From Paenibacillus sp. FSL M7-0420 (GTDB lineage Bacteria; Bacillota; Bacilli; Paenibacillales; Paenibacillaceae), in the NCBI RefSeq assembly GCF_038002345.1, contig NZ_JBBOCJ010000001.1, forward strand, positions 5,704,001-5,768,000: 64,000 bases of DNA. Reading direction: 5' to 3'. This document shows, piece by piece, positions 1 through 7,348 of the stretch. Position 1 is the stretch's first letter. Each line of letters starts with the position of its first letter. The position numbers and the translations under genes were made by a program. Under the pieces are notes generated by a model that had not been told where the DNA came from, did no database searches, and saw nothing but the letters and a program-made list of their open reading frames with translations.

Positions 1-61
1 CTGGTTTGTTTGTCGCATTGTGGAGACGGAGCCTTAAGGTTACCACCAGTTTCCCAAAATC

Positions 62-105
62 GCCTTATCTGCGGAACCAACGCTTGATCCGCTCCAGTGA
101 ACCCA
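62..105 (-). pseudogene. Scar of ydcF 3' end (copy 1)
   Basis: About 40 bases on the minus strand match the last codons of the intact ydcF at 7349-7999 (the part coding for A-L-E-Q-I-K-R-W-F-R) and the second scar near 1699-1783. The match extends a few bases past the ydcF stop only to the second scar (shared GATAAGGC), so the two scars are closer to each other than to the intact gene. It begins just a few bases after the stop codon of the regulator at 111-1469, so it marks a recombination junction. No coding function is expected. Confidence 0.6.
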
Positions 106-110
106 TTGAT

Positions 111-1469
111 TTAAAGGTATGCTCCAATTTGAACTTTATATTGTTCGTTCTCTTCTTCATTTGCTTGATTCCGATGCTGCCCAAACAGATCGACACATTT
201 GATTACATTGCTCTCGTTATTGATTCTAGCGGAGGTTTCCAAACTTTGCAGGATAAATCCAATTCCTTCTTTGCGCTTGTTATTTAAATAATAGGCTGCT
301 AATTCAGCGAGGAATTGGGTGTATTGGTTGGTTATGATTTGTTTGTTATGAAGAACCCCATATTCTGCAAGATCTGTCCGGTAAGGAATATAGGAAGCAA
401 AACGCTCCAGAATAGAATCAACCTTCCAATCGTAGCGGTTAGCCGACAAGACAATACTGTATAACGCTGTAAATATCTCATCTGGTCGGTGGGAGATATG
501 TTCAACATATTCAGAGAGAGCCTCATATTGTCCTGCCATCACCCGATAGAGCAGTCTGTTCGCGGTACCCCACTCCTGGAACTGAGCCACAGTCCGCTTC
601 ACTTCTTCATCGTCTTCCTGTATCCAGGTTCCATCCATATAGAGTGACACCCAATCTAATGCCGATGGGTAGTCTCCCATTTGCTCACATACATTTGAAC
701 GGATAAGCTGTGCGTACAGGATGTAGAAGTACAGGGGTTTCTCGGTTTTTTTCTCGTTACTCTCTCTACGATCCGAATGGCGCTGGAGATTATAACGAAT
801 AGTTGCTAATTGCAGCATCTTTTTCGCCAGCTCATCCACCTTATGCCACTTATGCAATGAAAAATATACATGAGCGAGATGCTTCAATCCCTCCAATTGA
901 TCCGCTTCATCCAGCCGGTCCAGGTAACCTTCGAAGATATGCGCCGCCTGCAAATTCCGCGTCTGGTCATCACCAATGGCGATTCGGAATAGACGGTATT
1001 GGCATACCGCAAGTCTCTCGGAATTCTGGTACTTCTCGCTGGCACTCACATTCTTATACAGCAATTCGGCAGCTTGCCACAGCCCCTCTTGAAACAGTCC
1101 TTCAGCCACTTCGAACAGCATGGGGGCATAGACCAGATTCTCCAGCAGATTCTGGACCACCTGTTCAACGCAATCCAGACGGCCCAGCTCAGCGGAGCGC
1201 ACAAGAAAAGGCCGCAGACGCCGCCAGGTGGGTGACGAGAAATAGAAACATTCATCCACATATAAACTGTAGAAATGATCCTCCGGCAGATCCATCGCCC
1301 GGGTGATTCGCTCCAGATGATTCATAGCAATGGGCTGGTGACCACTAAGTATCCGGCTAAGCGTTCCTGAATTAATTCCGGATTGTCCCGAGAATTGATT
1401 AATAGGCATTCCCTTCTGCGACAAATGCAACGCTAATAGATCGCGAATCATAGTTCTAGTAGGGACCAC
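111..1469 (-). CDS. XRE/TPR peptide-responsive regulator, AloR-like, orphan copy
   Basis: A cytoplasmic regulator of 452 residues: an XRE-type helix-turn-helix over about residues 6-60 (I-N-S-G-T-L-S-R-I-L-S-G-H is the recognition part), then a long all-helical region resembling TPR repeats. This is the architecture of RRNPP quorum-sensing receptors. It is closely similar along most of its length to the gene at 1915-3315. The start is a GTG at 1469: both paralogs keep an AGGTGG ribosome site 7 bases before this GTG, whereas an upstream ATG at 1529 lacks one. The last ~14 residues differ from the paralog; after E-Q-Y-K the frame runs into a different short tail and stops, and a ydcF scar follows. 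The pro-peptide gene that overlaps the 3' end of the paralog is therefore missing here. It may still bind DNA and sense a foreign or sister peptide, or be decaying. Family assignment is by architecture and peptide context, not by a search. Confidence 0.85.
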   Translation of the reverse strand: MVPTRTMIRDLLALHLSQKGMPINQFSGQSGINSGTLSRILSGHQPIAMNHLERITRAMDLPEDHFYSLYVDECFYFSSPTWRRLRPFLVRSAELGRLDCVEQVVQNLLENLVYAPMLFEVAEGLFQEGLWQAAELLYKNVSASEKYQNSERLAVCQYRLFRIAIGDDQTRNLQAAHIFEGYLDRLDEADQLEGLKHLAHVYFSLHKWHKVDELAKKMLQLATIRYNLQRHSDRRESNEKKTEKPLYFYILYAQLIRSNVCEQMGDYPSALDWVSLYMDGTWIQEDDEEVKRTVAQFQEWGTANRLLYRVMAGQYEALSEYVEHISHRPDEIFTALYSIVLSANRYDWKVDSILERFASYIPYRTDLAEYGVLHNKQIITNQYTQFLAELAAYYLNNKRKEGIGFILQSLETSARINNESNVIKCVDLFGQHRNQANEEENEQYKVQIGAYL

Positions 1470-1529
1470 GCAAACACCACCTAACTGGAATCCAATATAA
1501 TTTCTTTTATAGTTGCAATAATATGTCAC

Positions 1530-1538
1530 AATATTCCA
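1530..1538 (-). promoter_or_regulatory. Degenerate -10 region of the orphan regulator
   Basis: Aligned with the upstream region of the paralog, the place of the extended -10 box (TGG then TATAAT) reads TGG then AATATT on the minus strand. The flanking bases (GTGACATATTAT) are conserved. Expression of the orphan copy may therefore be weaker or differently controlled. Confidence 0.4.
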
Positions 1539-1610
1539 ATCGTCAATAATTTAGAATACTACAGATTAGTATAATCCGTGAACTACGGGCAAGCGGTTTG
1601 CAATGATGGC

Positions 1611-1647
1611 AAAAAAAAAGAGACCCTAGTAGTCTCATAAGGTCTCT
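1611..1647 (-). terminator. Rho-independent terminator after regulator/peptide unit
   Basis: On the minus strand a 7-bp stem AGAGACC/GGTCTCT is followed by nine or more T. It lies behind the peptide gene (1809-1952) and the ydcF scar and would end their transcript. A related hairpin at 3464-3489 occupies the same place in the upstream unit, showing that the duplication includes the terminator. Confidence 0.75.
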
Positions 1648-1698
1648 GTCGTCCCGGTAGAACCTGCTCTGTCATCGCAAAGGTGTCGTGCCTTATCA

Positions 1699-1783
1699 GC
1701 GGAACCAACCGCTTAATCTGTTCCAGCGAACCCTTCGCTTCCGGGCCATTGTAGCCGAAGGCATTGCCAATCATCTTAATATT
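1699..1783 (-). pseudogene. Scar of ydcF 3' end (copy 2)
   Basis: Read on the minus strand this stretch encodes I-K-M-I-G-N-A-F-G-Y-N-G-P-E-A-K-G and on through L-E-Q-I-K-R, matching the last ~25 residues of the YdcF protein at 7349-7999. The match stops abruptly on the 5' side and the reading frame continues past the ydcF stop position, so it is a fragment. It sits between the peptide gene and the terminator. The other scar is at 62-105. Confidence 0.8.
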
Positions 1784-1808
1784 TAATGTATTTGCTGCCC
1801 GGTAAGCA

Positions 1809-1952
1809 TCAACCGCCACCTACACCGTGATTCATAATTTGAATAAGACTTTGAGTACTGGTGTTTGCTACGGGGTCAGTTGTACCAAAAGGTATAATAA
1901 TTGCAATAGCCAGACTACAGGAAGCTAGAAGAATGATAAATTTTCTTTTCAT
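1809..1952 (-). CDS. Secreted quorum-sensing pro-peptide, AloP-like (47 aa)
   Basis: A small gene I read directly. It encodes 47 residues: a basic start (M-K-R-K), a hydrophobic stretch at about 5-22 that fits a Sec signal peptide, a polar linker, and the tail N-H-G-V-G-G-G at the C terminus. Its ATG lies inside the 3' end of the regulator gene 1915-3315 in another frame, overlapping it by 38 bases. A good ribosome site, GAGAGGTG, sits about 10 bases upstream. Overlap of an RRNPP receptor with a short exported pro-peptide whose last 5-7 residues become the signal is the standard layout of Rap-Phr, NprR-NprX and Paenibacillus AloR-AloP pairs. By inference the peptide is exported, trimmed, re-imported by an oligopeptide permease and bound by the TPR region of the neighbouring receptor. 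The mature sequence is a guess, probably around N-H-G-V-G-G. Confidence 0.8.
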   Translation of the reverse strand: MKRKFIILLASCSLAIAIIIPFGTTDPVANTSTQSLIQIMNHGVGGG

Positions 1953-3315
1953 GGGAGTCCTGCACCTCTCTAATTAGAAGTTTGTATTGCTCTTTCTCTT
2001 CTTCATCTGCCAGATACCGATGCTGCTCGAACAGATCAACACATTTGATGATATTGCTCTCATTATTAATTCTAGCAGACGATTCCAAACTTTGCAGGAT
2101 GAATCCAATACCTTCTTTACGCTTATTATGTAAATAATAGGTGGCCATTTCAGCAAGGAATTGAGTGTGTTGGTCCAACATAACCTGCCGGTTATAATCG
2201 CCAAATTCTGTAGAATACGTCCGGTAAGGAATATAGGCAGCAAATCGCTCCAGAATAGAATCAACATTCCAGTCATAACGGTTAGCCGACAAGATAATAT
2301 TGTATATCCCTATGAATATCTCATCTGGTCGGTGAGAAATATATTCGACATATGCTGAGAGTACTTCGGACTGTCCTCCCAGCACCTGATAGAGCAGTCT
2401 GTTTGCGGTACCCCACTCCTGGAACTGAGCCATAGTCCGCTTCACCTCTTCATTGTCCTCCTGTATCCAGCTCCCATCCATATAGAGGGACACCCAATCT
2501 AATGCCGAATTGAAATCTCCCAATTCCTTACACACAGCTGAACGGATAAGCTGCGCGTACAGGATATAGAAGTACAGAGGTTTCTCGGTTTTTTTCTCGT
2601 TACTCTCTCTGCGGTTCGGCTGCCTCTGAAGATTATAACGAAGAGTCGCTAATTGCTGCATTTGCTGCATCAATTCATCCACCTTATGCCACTTATGCAG
2701 CGAAACATATACATGAGCGAGATGCTTCAATCCATCCAATTGATCCGCCTCATCCAGCCGGTCCAGGTAACATTCGAAGAGGTGCGCAGCCTGTAAATTC
2801 CGCGTCTGGTCATCACCAATGGCGATACGGAACAGACGGTATTGGCATATCGCCAGTCTCTCGGAATTCTGATACTTCTCACTGACACTCACATTCTTAT
2901 ACAGTAACTCGGCAGCTTGCCACAGCCCCTCTTGAAACAGTCCTTCAGCCACTTCGAACAGCATGGGGGCATAGACCAGATTCTCCAGCAGATTCTGAAC
3001 CACCTGTTCAACGCAATCCAGACGGCCCAGTTCAGCCGATCGCACAAGAAAAGGCCGCAGACGCCGCCAGGTGGGTGACGAGAAATAGAAACATTCATCC
3101 ACGTATAAGCTATAGAAATGATCCTCCGGCAGATCCATTGCCTTGGTAATTCGCTCCAGATGGTTCATCGCAATGGGCTGGTGACCACTAAGTATCCGGC
3201 TGAGCGTTCCTGAATTAATTCCGGATTGTATGGAGAATTGATGAATAGACATTCCCTTCTGCGACAAATACAACGCTAATAGATCGCGAATCATCGTTCT
3301 AGTAGTAGAGACCAC
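1915..3315 (-). CDS. XRE/TPR quorum-sensing receptor, AloR-like, with cognate peptide
   Basis: A cytoplasmic regulator of 466 residues: helix-turn-helix at about residues 8-66, then helical TPR-like repeats to the end. Start GTG at 3315 with AGGTGG 7 bases upstream; the TGG-TATAAT extended -10 at 3381-3389 lies about 65 bases upstream. The 3' end overlaps the pro-peptide gene 1809-1952, which identifies the likely ligand. By analogy with RRNPP receptors (PlcR, NprR, AimR, AloR), peptide binding in the TPR groove would change DNA binding and switch target genes, often including the local operon. The paralog at 111-1469 is close in sequence but lacks the peptide gene and the last ~14 residues. 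Direct targets cannot be seen from the sequence. Confidence 0.88.
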   Translation of the reverse strand: MVSTTRTMIRDLLALYLSQKGMSIHQFSIQSGINSGTLSRILSGHQPIAMNHLERITKAMDLPEDHFYSLYVDECFYFSSPTWRRLRPFLVRSAELGRLDCVEQVVQNLLENLVYAPMLFEVAEGLFQEGLWQAAELLYKNVSVSEKYQNSERLAICQYRLFRIAIGDDQTRNLQAAHLFECYLDRLDEADQLDGLKHLAHVYVSLHKWHKVDELMQQMQQLATLRYNLQRQPNRRESNEKKTEKPLYFYILYAQLIRSAVCKELGDFNSALDWVSLYMDGSWIQEDNEEVKRTMAQFQEWGTANRLLYQVLGGQSEVLSAYVEYISHRPDEIFIGIYNIILSANRYDWNVDSILERFAAYIPYRTYSTEFGDYNRQVMLDQHTQFLAEMATYYLHNKRKEGIGFILQSLESSARINNESNIIKCVDLFEQHRYLADEEEKEQYKLLIREVQDSHEKKIYHSSSFL

Positions 3316-3380
3316 GCAAACACCACCTAACTGGAATCCAAAAATTATTTGTTTATTGTATAGATGTAATAATATGTCAC

Positions 3381-3389
3381 ATTATACCA
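3381..3389 (-). promoter_or_regulatory. Extended -10 promoter of the receptor/peptide unit
   Basis: Minus strand TGG followed by a consensus TATAAT, a classic extended -10 (TGnTATAAT). No good -35 hexamer is seen 16-18 bases upstream, which is usual for extended -10 promoters. The transcript would have a leader of roughly 55-60 bases before the GTG. Confidence 0.5.
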
Positions 3390-3463
3390 ATGGTCAATAA
3401 CATAGAGTACTACAGATTAGTCTAATCCGTGAACTACAGGCAACCCGTTTGCCATATGAGGGC

Positions 3464-3489
3464 AAAAAAATAGAGACTCTAGTAGTCTC
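3464..3489 (-). terminator. Terminator of the WYL regulator gene
   Basis: Minus strand GAGACT/AGTCTC hairpin with a 5-base loop followed by T-A-T7. It overlaps the stop codon of the gene at 3488-4414. Related in sequence to the hairpin at 1611-1647. Confidence 0.6.
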
Positions 3490-4414
3490 ATAAGGCAGGG
3501 CCACCCTTTCGATTCAAATTTCCCATCATCACCTCTATCTTGCTCATAACAGCATCCCGTAGACTTTGAGGCTCCATCGCTTCAATAATCGGGCCATAAG
3601 AGAGAAAATAATTTGAAAGCCAATCTCCTTCGGGCATGGATGCGATAACAGTAAAAGATCCATCTTCATGTTTTGTTATTTCTTTTTCGCTAAAGTCATC
3701 GTATATTCTATACGCTCCCGCCGGAGAGATTTTTAACCGAATATCAATAAATTTCTGTAAATGATTATCTGTCGTTTCAGCCGCAGATTCCACTGATGTC
3801 TCTTGCTCAAAAACCTCTTCAGTGATTTCAATATTAGCCATACGGGATATTTTGAATGTTCTGTATGTCCTTTTATCATAGCAATACGCTTTCAAATACC
3901 ATGCCTTATCCTTGAAAATCAACTTATGCGGCTCAACCCTGCGCAAGCTTTTCACACCTGAGTTATTGAAATAGTCGAATATAATAATATGTTTGCTTAT
4001 AATTGCCACTTTTATTGCATTGAAATTTTCTTTGTTTCGTTCATTACTTCCCCAGGGTGAGAAGTCCAATTCAATCCAATTCACATCACTCTTTTTGAAA
4101 AGGCTGCTTAATCGTGAAAGAATAGTATTAATTTCCGGATATCGCGCTGCTGATAGATTCTGTAAGGCGAGCAGTATTTCATCCTGTTCTTTTTCAGAAA
4201 GTAACGACTTATTTAGAATAAAATTGTCGAGAATGACGATTCCGCCGCCTCTGCCTTGATTCGTATAGACTGGTATGCCAGCGCTGCTTAATGTCTCAAT
4301 ATCGCGATATATGGTTCTAACCGATACTTCAAAACGGTCGGCAAGTTCTTTCCCTGTAGTTTCTTTTTTCTCAAGTAAGTAATAAACAATGTCGAAAAGT
4401 CTGCTGATCTGCAT
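3488..4414 (-). CDS. YafY-type HTH/WYL transcriptional regulator
   Basis: 308 residues. A DeoR-like winged helix lies at about 1-60 (V-S-V-R-T-I-Y-R-D-I-E is the recognition helix) and a WYL domain at about 138-220, with the literal Trp-Tyr-Leu at 172-174. A WYL C-terminal extension follows. WYL domains are thought to bind a small ligand or nucleic acid and to control the attached helix-turn-helix. The gene is divergent from the twin-SnoaL gene at 4589, with about 170 bases between them, so it probably regulates that neighbour and itself. The base composition is more AT-rich than the core genome. Confidence 0.85.
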   Translation of the reverse strand: MQISRLFDIVYYLLEKKETTGKELADRFEVSVRTIYRDIETLSSAGIPVYTNQGRGGGIVILDNFILNKSLLSEKEQDEILLALQNLSAARYPEINTILSRLSSLFKKSDVNWIELDFSPWGSNERNKENFNAIKVAIISKHIIIFDYFNNSGVKSLRRVEPHKLIFKDKAWYLKAYCYDKRTYRTFKISRMANIEITEEVFEQETSVESAAETTDNHLQKFIDIRLKISPAGAYRIYDDFSEKEITKHEDGSFTVIASMPEGDWLSNYFLSYGPIIEAMEPQSLRDAVMSKIEVMMGNLNRKGGPAL

Positions 4415-4517
4415 TCAATCACCTCAATTCAAGTACAGTATATCGTTCTAAACACGACAGCATTGTGTCATATTGACATATTTTTTAACACAAAACCAGA
4501 CGGACTGTTGTCAGGTT

Positions 4518-4545
4518 TTGTCCTTTATATTAAGAAGTGTACAAT
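4518..4545 (+). promoter_or_regulatory. Candidate sigma-A promoter of the SnoaL gene
   Basis: TTGTCC and TACAAT separated by 16 bases, about 45 bases before the start of the SnoaL gene. The intergenic region would also carry the operator of the divergent WYL regulator, but no clean palindrome stands out. Confidence 0.35.
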
Positions 4546-4588
4546 CGACTGCGGCGTTGTCTGCACACTATAAAGGAGAATGATGATT

Positions 4589-5284
4589 ATGATAAACAAA
4601 ATTCAATTACCCCAACCGGTTGAGGAACATTTTCATGCGACCAATACAGATGATCCCGCGGCCTTCCTTTCGATCTTTGCCGAGGATGCCGTTGTTTTTG
4701 ACGCCGGCAAAGAATATCACGGGAAAACCGCTATCAAAGAGTGGAGCGACCACGACTATTTCGGAGTAGGCTTAAGACTGGAAATCAAAAATGTTGTTGA
4801 GCATGCCAAGGAAATCGTTGTTACCGCAAAATCAGACGGAAATTACGACAAAACCGGACTACCGGACCCCCTTTATTTTGATTTTCATTTTACTGTGGAT
4901 GGAGATAAAATTACACGCCTGCACAATGTTCTTTCCTCTAACAGTAGAGCAATTCCTTTGCCGCAGCCTATTGCAGCCTATTATCATGCCTCAGATATCT
5001 TTGACGGTGACCTTCTCGCAAACTGCTTTGCAGAGGATGCCATATTAGTTGACAATGGAGAAGAATTTCATGGTCCTGAAGTTATCAGCAAGTTTATTGT
5101 GAAGGCTAACAGGGACGCTGCGGGTAGGACTGAAATCACCAATTGTGCGGAGAAAAATGACGAAACGGTGGTCACCGCCACCATTTCAGGTAATTTCAAA
5201 GGCAGTCCAATTCCACTGGATTTCCGCTTCAAGCTTAATAACGGGAAAATCAAAGCCTTGAATATCGTAGTGTCAGGTGTATAA
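4589..5284 (+). CDS. Twin SnoaL/NTF2-like domain protein
   Basis: 231 residues made of two tandem SnoaL-like (NTF2-fold) halves, about 4-115 and 120-231. Each half starts with a near-repeat (L-P-Q-P-V-E-E-H-F-H-A then L-P-Q-P-I-A-A-Y-Y-H-A), has an F-A-E-D-A block and ends in a short V-D-G/L-N-N-G-K-I strand. SnoaL-like folds form a hydrophobic cone and act as isomerases, hydrolases or ligand binders; no catalytic assignment can be made here. Three in-frame ATG codons lie behind AAAGGAG (4580, 4583, 4589). The last has the best spacing (10 bases) and was chosen. Divergent from, and probably regulated by, the WYL protein. The internal duplication in one chain means the protein can form its usual dimer within one polypeptide. 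Confidence 0.75.
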   Translation: MINKIQLPQPVEEHFHATNTDDPAAFLSIFAEDAVVFDAGKEYHGKTAIKEWSDHDYFGVGLRLEIKNVVEHAKEIVVTAKSDGNYDKTGLPDPLYFDFHFTVDGDKITRLHNVLSSNSRAIPLPQPIAAYYHASDIFDGDLLANCFAEDAILVDNGEEFHGPEVISKFIVKANRDAAGRTEITNCAEKNDETVVTATISGNFKGSPIPLDFRFKLNNGKIKALNIVVSGV

Positions 5285-5351
5285 AGATGCTGGTGGAGAA
5301 TTTAATTAAGGTACTAGAGTAAAGGGCTGGTATGACCCAGCCCCTCCTCAT

Positions 5352-5385
5352 CAAACCGTACGTGAGGTTTTCCCTCATACGGCTT
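5352..5385 (-). ncRNA. Group II intron domain V (catalytic hairpin)
   Basis: Minus strand hairpin beginning A-G-C-C-G-T-A and closing T-A-C-G-G-T-T, with GAGG/CCTC in the upper stem and a GAAA-type tetraloop region. This is the 34-nt domain V with the AGC catalytic triad that binds the two catalytic metal ions. Confidence 0.75.
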
Positions 5386-5415
5386 TCCGATGTTTGTCAT
5401 TCATGGGCATGCAGA

Positions 5416-6708
5416 TTACAATAGCGTTTTTAGTCCATATTGGATGGCCAAATATCGAACTTCTGACCGGGAACTCATCCATCTTCCTCGTTTTCTCTTC
5501 TTTGCATACCACCGGGTAAATCGCTGCTGAATATACCAATCCAGCTTTGCTAACCTCTTTTGACTATACTTCGTGTAATAATAATTTCTCCATCCCTGTA
5601 TCTTGGGATTGAGCCATTCCACATGTTCCTCAAACGATTTCCAGCGCATGCCAGGCGGTGCTAATCGGTCTTTGACCACGCCCCGGATACGTTCCTCTGC
5701 CTTCTTCGTTAGCCACTGCTGTGTGGTATAGTACACCTTCCCTTGAGAGGTTTCTGCTTTCGTTTTTCGGTGGTGCATTCCTAAGAAGTCGAAGCCTTCG
5801 TCTCCTGTCCACAGACCTACAATGCGAGTTTTGGTCGGATGTAGCGTGAGTTCCAGACGTTCCATAATGTTGCGGATGAGTTCATACGCATGTTCCGCAT
5901 CCTTTTTGGTTTTACAGACCACAACGAAGTCGTCTGCATACCTCGTCAGTTCTCCCAGCCCACTTCCGTGTTTCTCCCATAACCAATCAAAGTAGTTCAA
6001 ATAGATATTCGCCAGCAGTGGCGAAATCACGCCACCTTGGGGTGTCCCTAAATCGGAGCGCCGTACGTTTCCTTCTTCCATCACTCCCGCATGAAGCCAC
6101 TTCCGGATGAGCTTCAGAATCCGTCTGTCATTGATACGCATCTGTACCAGTTTCATAAGCTTCTCTTGATTGATATTGTCGAAGTAACCTTGGATATCGA
6201 CATCGACTACCCAATTTCCTTTGCGGTTGCAGGCCTTCCGGATTCGCTCCAGCGCTCCTTTCGCGCTTCGTTTCGGACGAAATCCGAAGGAGACTTCTTT
6301 AAAATCCGCTTCAAAGATGGGTTCAATTACCAGTTTCGTTGCCATCTGTAGGACTCGGTCCCGTACCGTAGGGATGCCTAGCGGTCTTGGCTTCCCGTCT
6401 TTCTTTGGGATATAGTGCCGACGTACGGGCTGCGGATGGTAGCTGCCTTCTTTCAGTTCTCGCTCGCATTCCTTGAGGAATCTTGTTTCTCCTTGTTCTT
6501 CAATATCTGCGAGCGTCACGGCATCCACTCCCGCAGCTCCCTTATTCGCTTTCACCCGTTTCCAGGCTTCGCCTAGCACATCCCACCGGTAGACTTTGTC
6601 ATACAAGGCGTGGAATTTACGCTTGTTGTTCTCCTTGGCCGCATGACCTAGCTTTTCTTGGAGTTCTTGAACTTTTTCCTTGGGTGTCGTTAGCCGCTTG
6701 GCATTCAC
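5416..6708 (-). CDS. ltrA: Group II intron reverse transcriptase/maturase
   Basis: 430 residues, ordered as RT0/RT1-7 (about 35-300), then the maturase X/thumb domain (GIIM) to the end. The catalytic Y-A-D-D is at 257-260 and G-T-P-Q-G-G at 221-226. There is no C-terminal HNH endonuclease, which fits class C introns that retrohome into single-stranded sites beside terminators. Start is a GTG at 6708, 9 bases behind AGGAGG. The protein would bind its own intron RNA, help it splice, and copy it into DNA by target-primed reverse transcription. The reading frame and motifs are intact, so it may be active. Confidence 0.95.
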   Translation of the reverse strand: MNAKRLTTPKEKVQELQEKLGHAAKENNKRKFHALYDKVYRWDVLGEAWKRVKANKGAAGVDAVTLADIEEQGETRFLKECERELKEGSYHPQPVRRHYIPKKDGKPRPLGIPTVRDRVLQMATKLVIEPIFEADFKEVSFGFRPKRSAKGALERIRKACNRKGNWVVDVDIQGYFDNINQEKLMKLVQMRINDRRILKLIRKWLHAGVMEEGNVRRSDLGTPQGGVISPLLANIYLNYFDWLWEKHGSGLGELTRYADDFVVVCKTKKDAEHAYELIRNIMERLELTLHPTKTRIVGLWTGDEGFDFLGMHHRKTKAETSQGKVYYTTQQWLTKKAEERIRGVVKDRLAPPGMRWKSFEEHVEWLNPKIQGWRNYYYTKYSQKRLAKLDWYIQQRFTRWYAKKRKRGRWMSSRSEVRYLAIQYGLKTLL

Positions 6709-7254
6709 TCACTCGTACCTCCTCCAAAAGCGTAAACAAAGCAGGGCTCCTTCCCTCCCTAAGGTTATGTTGTCCTTAGGTTCTTCGGTACTATGAGCCC
6801 CTCGGACTCCCTTCCCACAGACGGTTCACTTCGTCTTCTGGACTTATAGAGCGTCTCTTTACGGGTTCCTTAAAAAAAAATTTTTTTCTTTTTTTCTCCC
6901 GTGTGGGGGAGGGTCTCCCCAGTTCACTGCATTATCTTTCAATCCATGCCGTTCCCTATACGCCGGAGGATTCTTCACTGCTGTTCCAAGTTCTGTACAG
7001 TTTCCTTGGCCTTCGTCTATTGATTCGAGACTCGGCATCCTCTCATCCCCTTCGCAGGGCCTTTTTGACGACGCGGCAAGATTCACTTCATGTTGCGGCC
7101 TGGATTGTTGCTCGCCCAGTCTCTGACCGGTACTTTTGTCGATGCGCTTTTACGCACAGATTTCGCCATGCGCAAGCATCCTAGCTACAAAGGTGGCTTG
7201 GTCCCTCCTTTGGTTGGACTTTCACCAACTAGATAATGCGTGCCTCTGGGCACG

Positions 7255-7295
7255 CAATCAAGATAAAGAGCAGGTTATCGAAAAGATAACCTGCT
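7255..7295 (-). terminator. Terminator of ydcF and target of the group II intron
   Basis: A perfect 11-bp stem (7269-7279 with 7285-7295) with a 5-base loop, followed on the minus strand by CTTTATCTTGATTG and immediately by the intron. The T-tract is imperfect, as is common at class C intron sites where it doubles as the intron-binding sequence. It ends the rfb-ydcF transcript. Confidence 0.75.
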
Positions 7296-7348
7296 GCATA
7301 TGAACGTCGTCTATGTCTTCTTTGTTAGAATCCTGTTATTATATCCGT

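Larger units (their letters stand above)
5311..7253 (-). mobile_element. Group IIC intron with its maturase
   Basis: A complete bacterial class C group II intron of about 1.94 kb on the minus strand. The 5' end is placed at GTGCCCAGAGGCACGC (7253 downward), followed by G-G-T-G-A-A-A-G-T-C-C as in domain I of this class. The reverse transcriptase at 5416-6708 lies in domain IV. Domain V is at 5352-5385 and the domain VI hairpin (GGGGCTGG/CCAGCCCC) at about 5321-5345. The 3' end near 5311 is approximate. The maturase has no HNH endonuclease, as expected for class C. Its 5' exon ends in the ydcF terminator hairpin (7269-7295), the target that class C introns prefer. The boundaries are read by eye. 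Confidence 0.8.

Noticed and set aside
803..1306. 167-codon plus-strand frame opposite the first receptor gene
   Set aside because: The reverse frame encodes a conserved receptor with a close paralog; this frame is not kept in the paralog.
1583..1819. Possible 78-residue gene
   Set aside because: It is the ydcF scar read through into the terminator region; no ribosome site, and it overlaps the 3' end of the peptide gene.
5416..6708. Retron or diversity-generating reverse transcriptase
   Set aside because: A clear group II domain V, intron 5' motif and a maturase X domain are present, with no template repeats or msr/msd.
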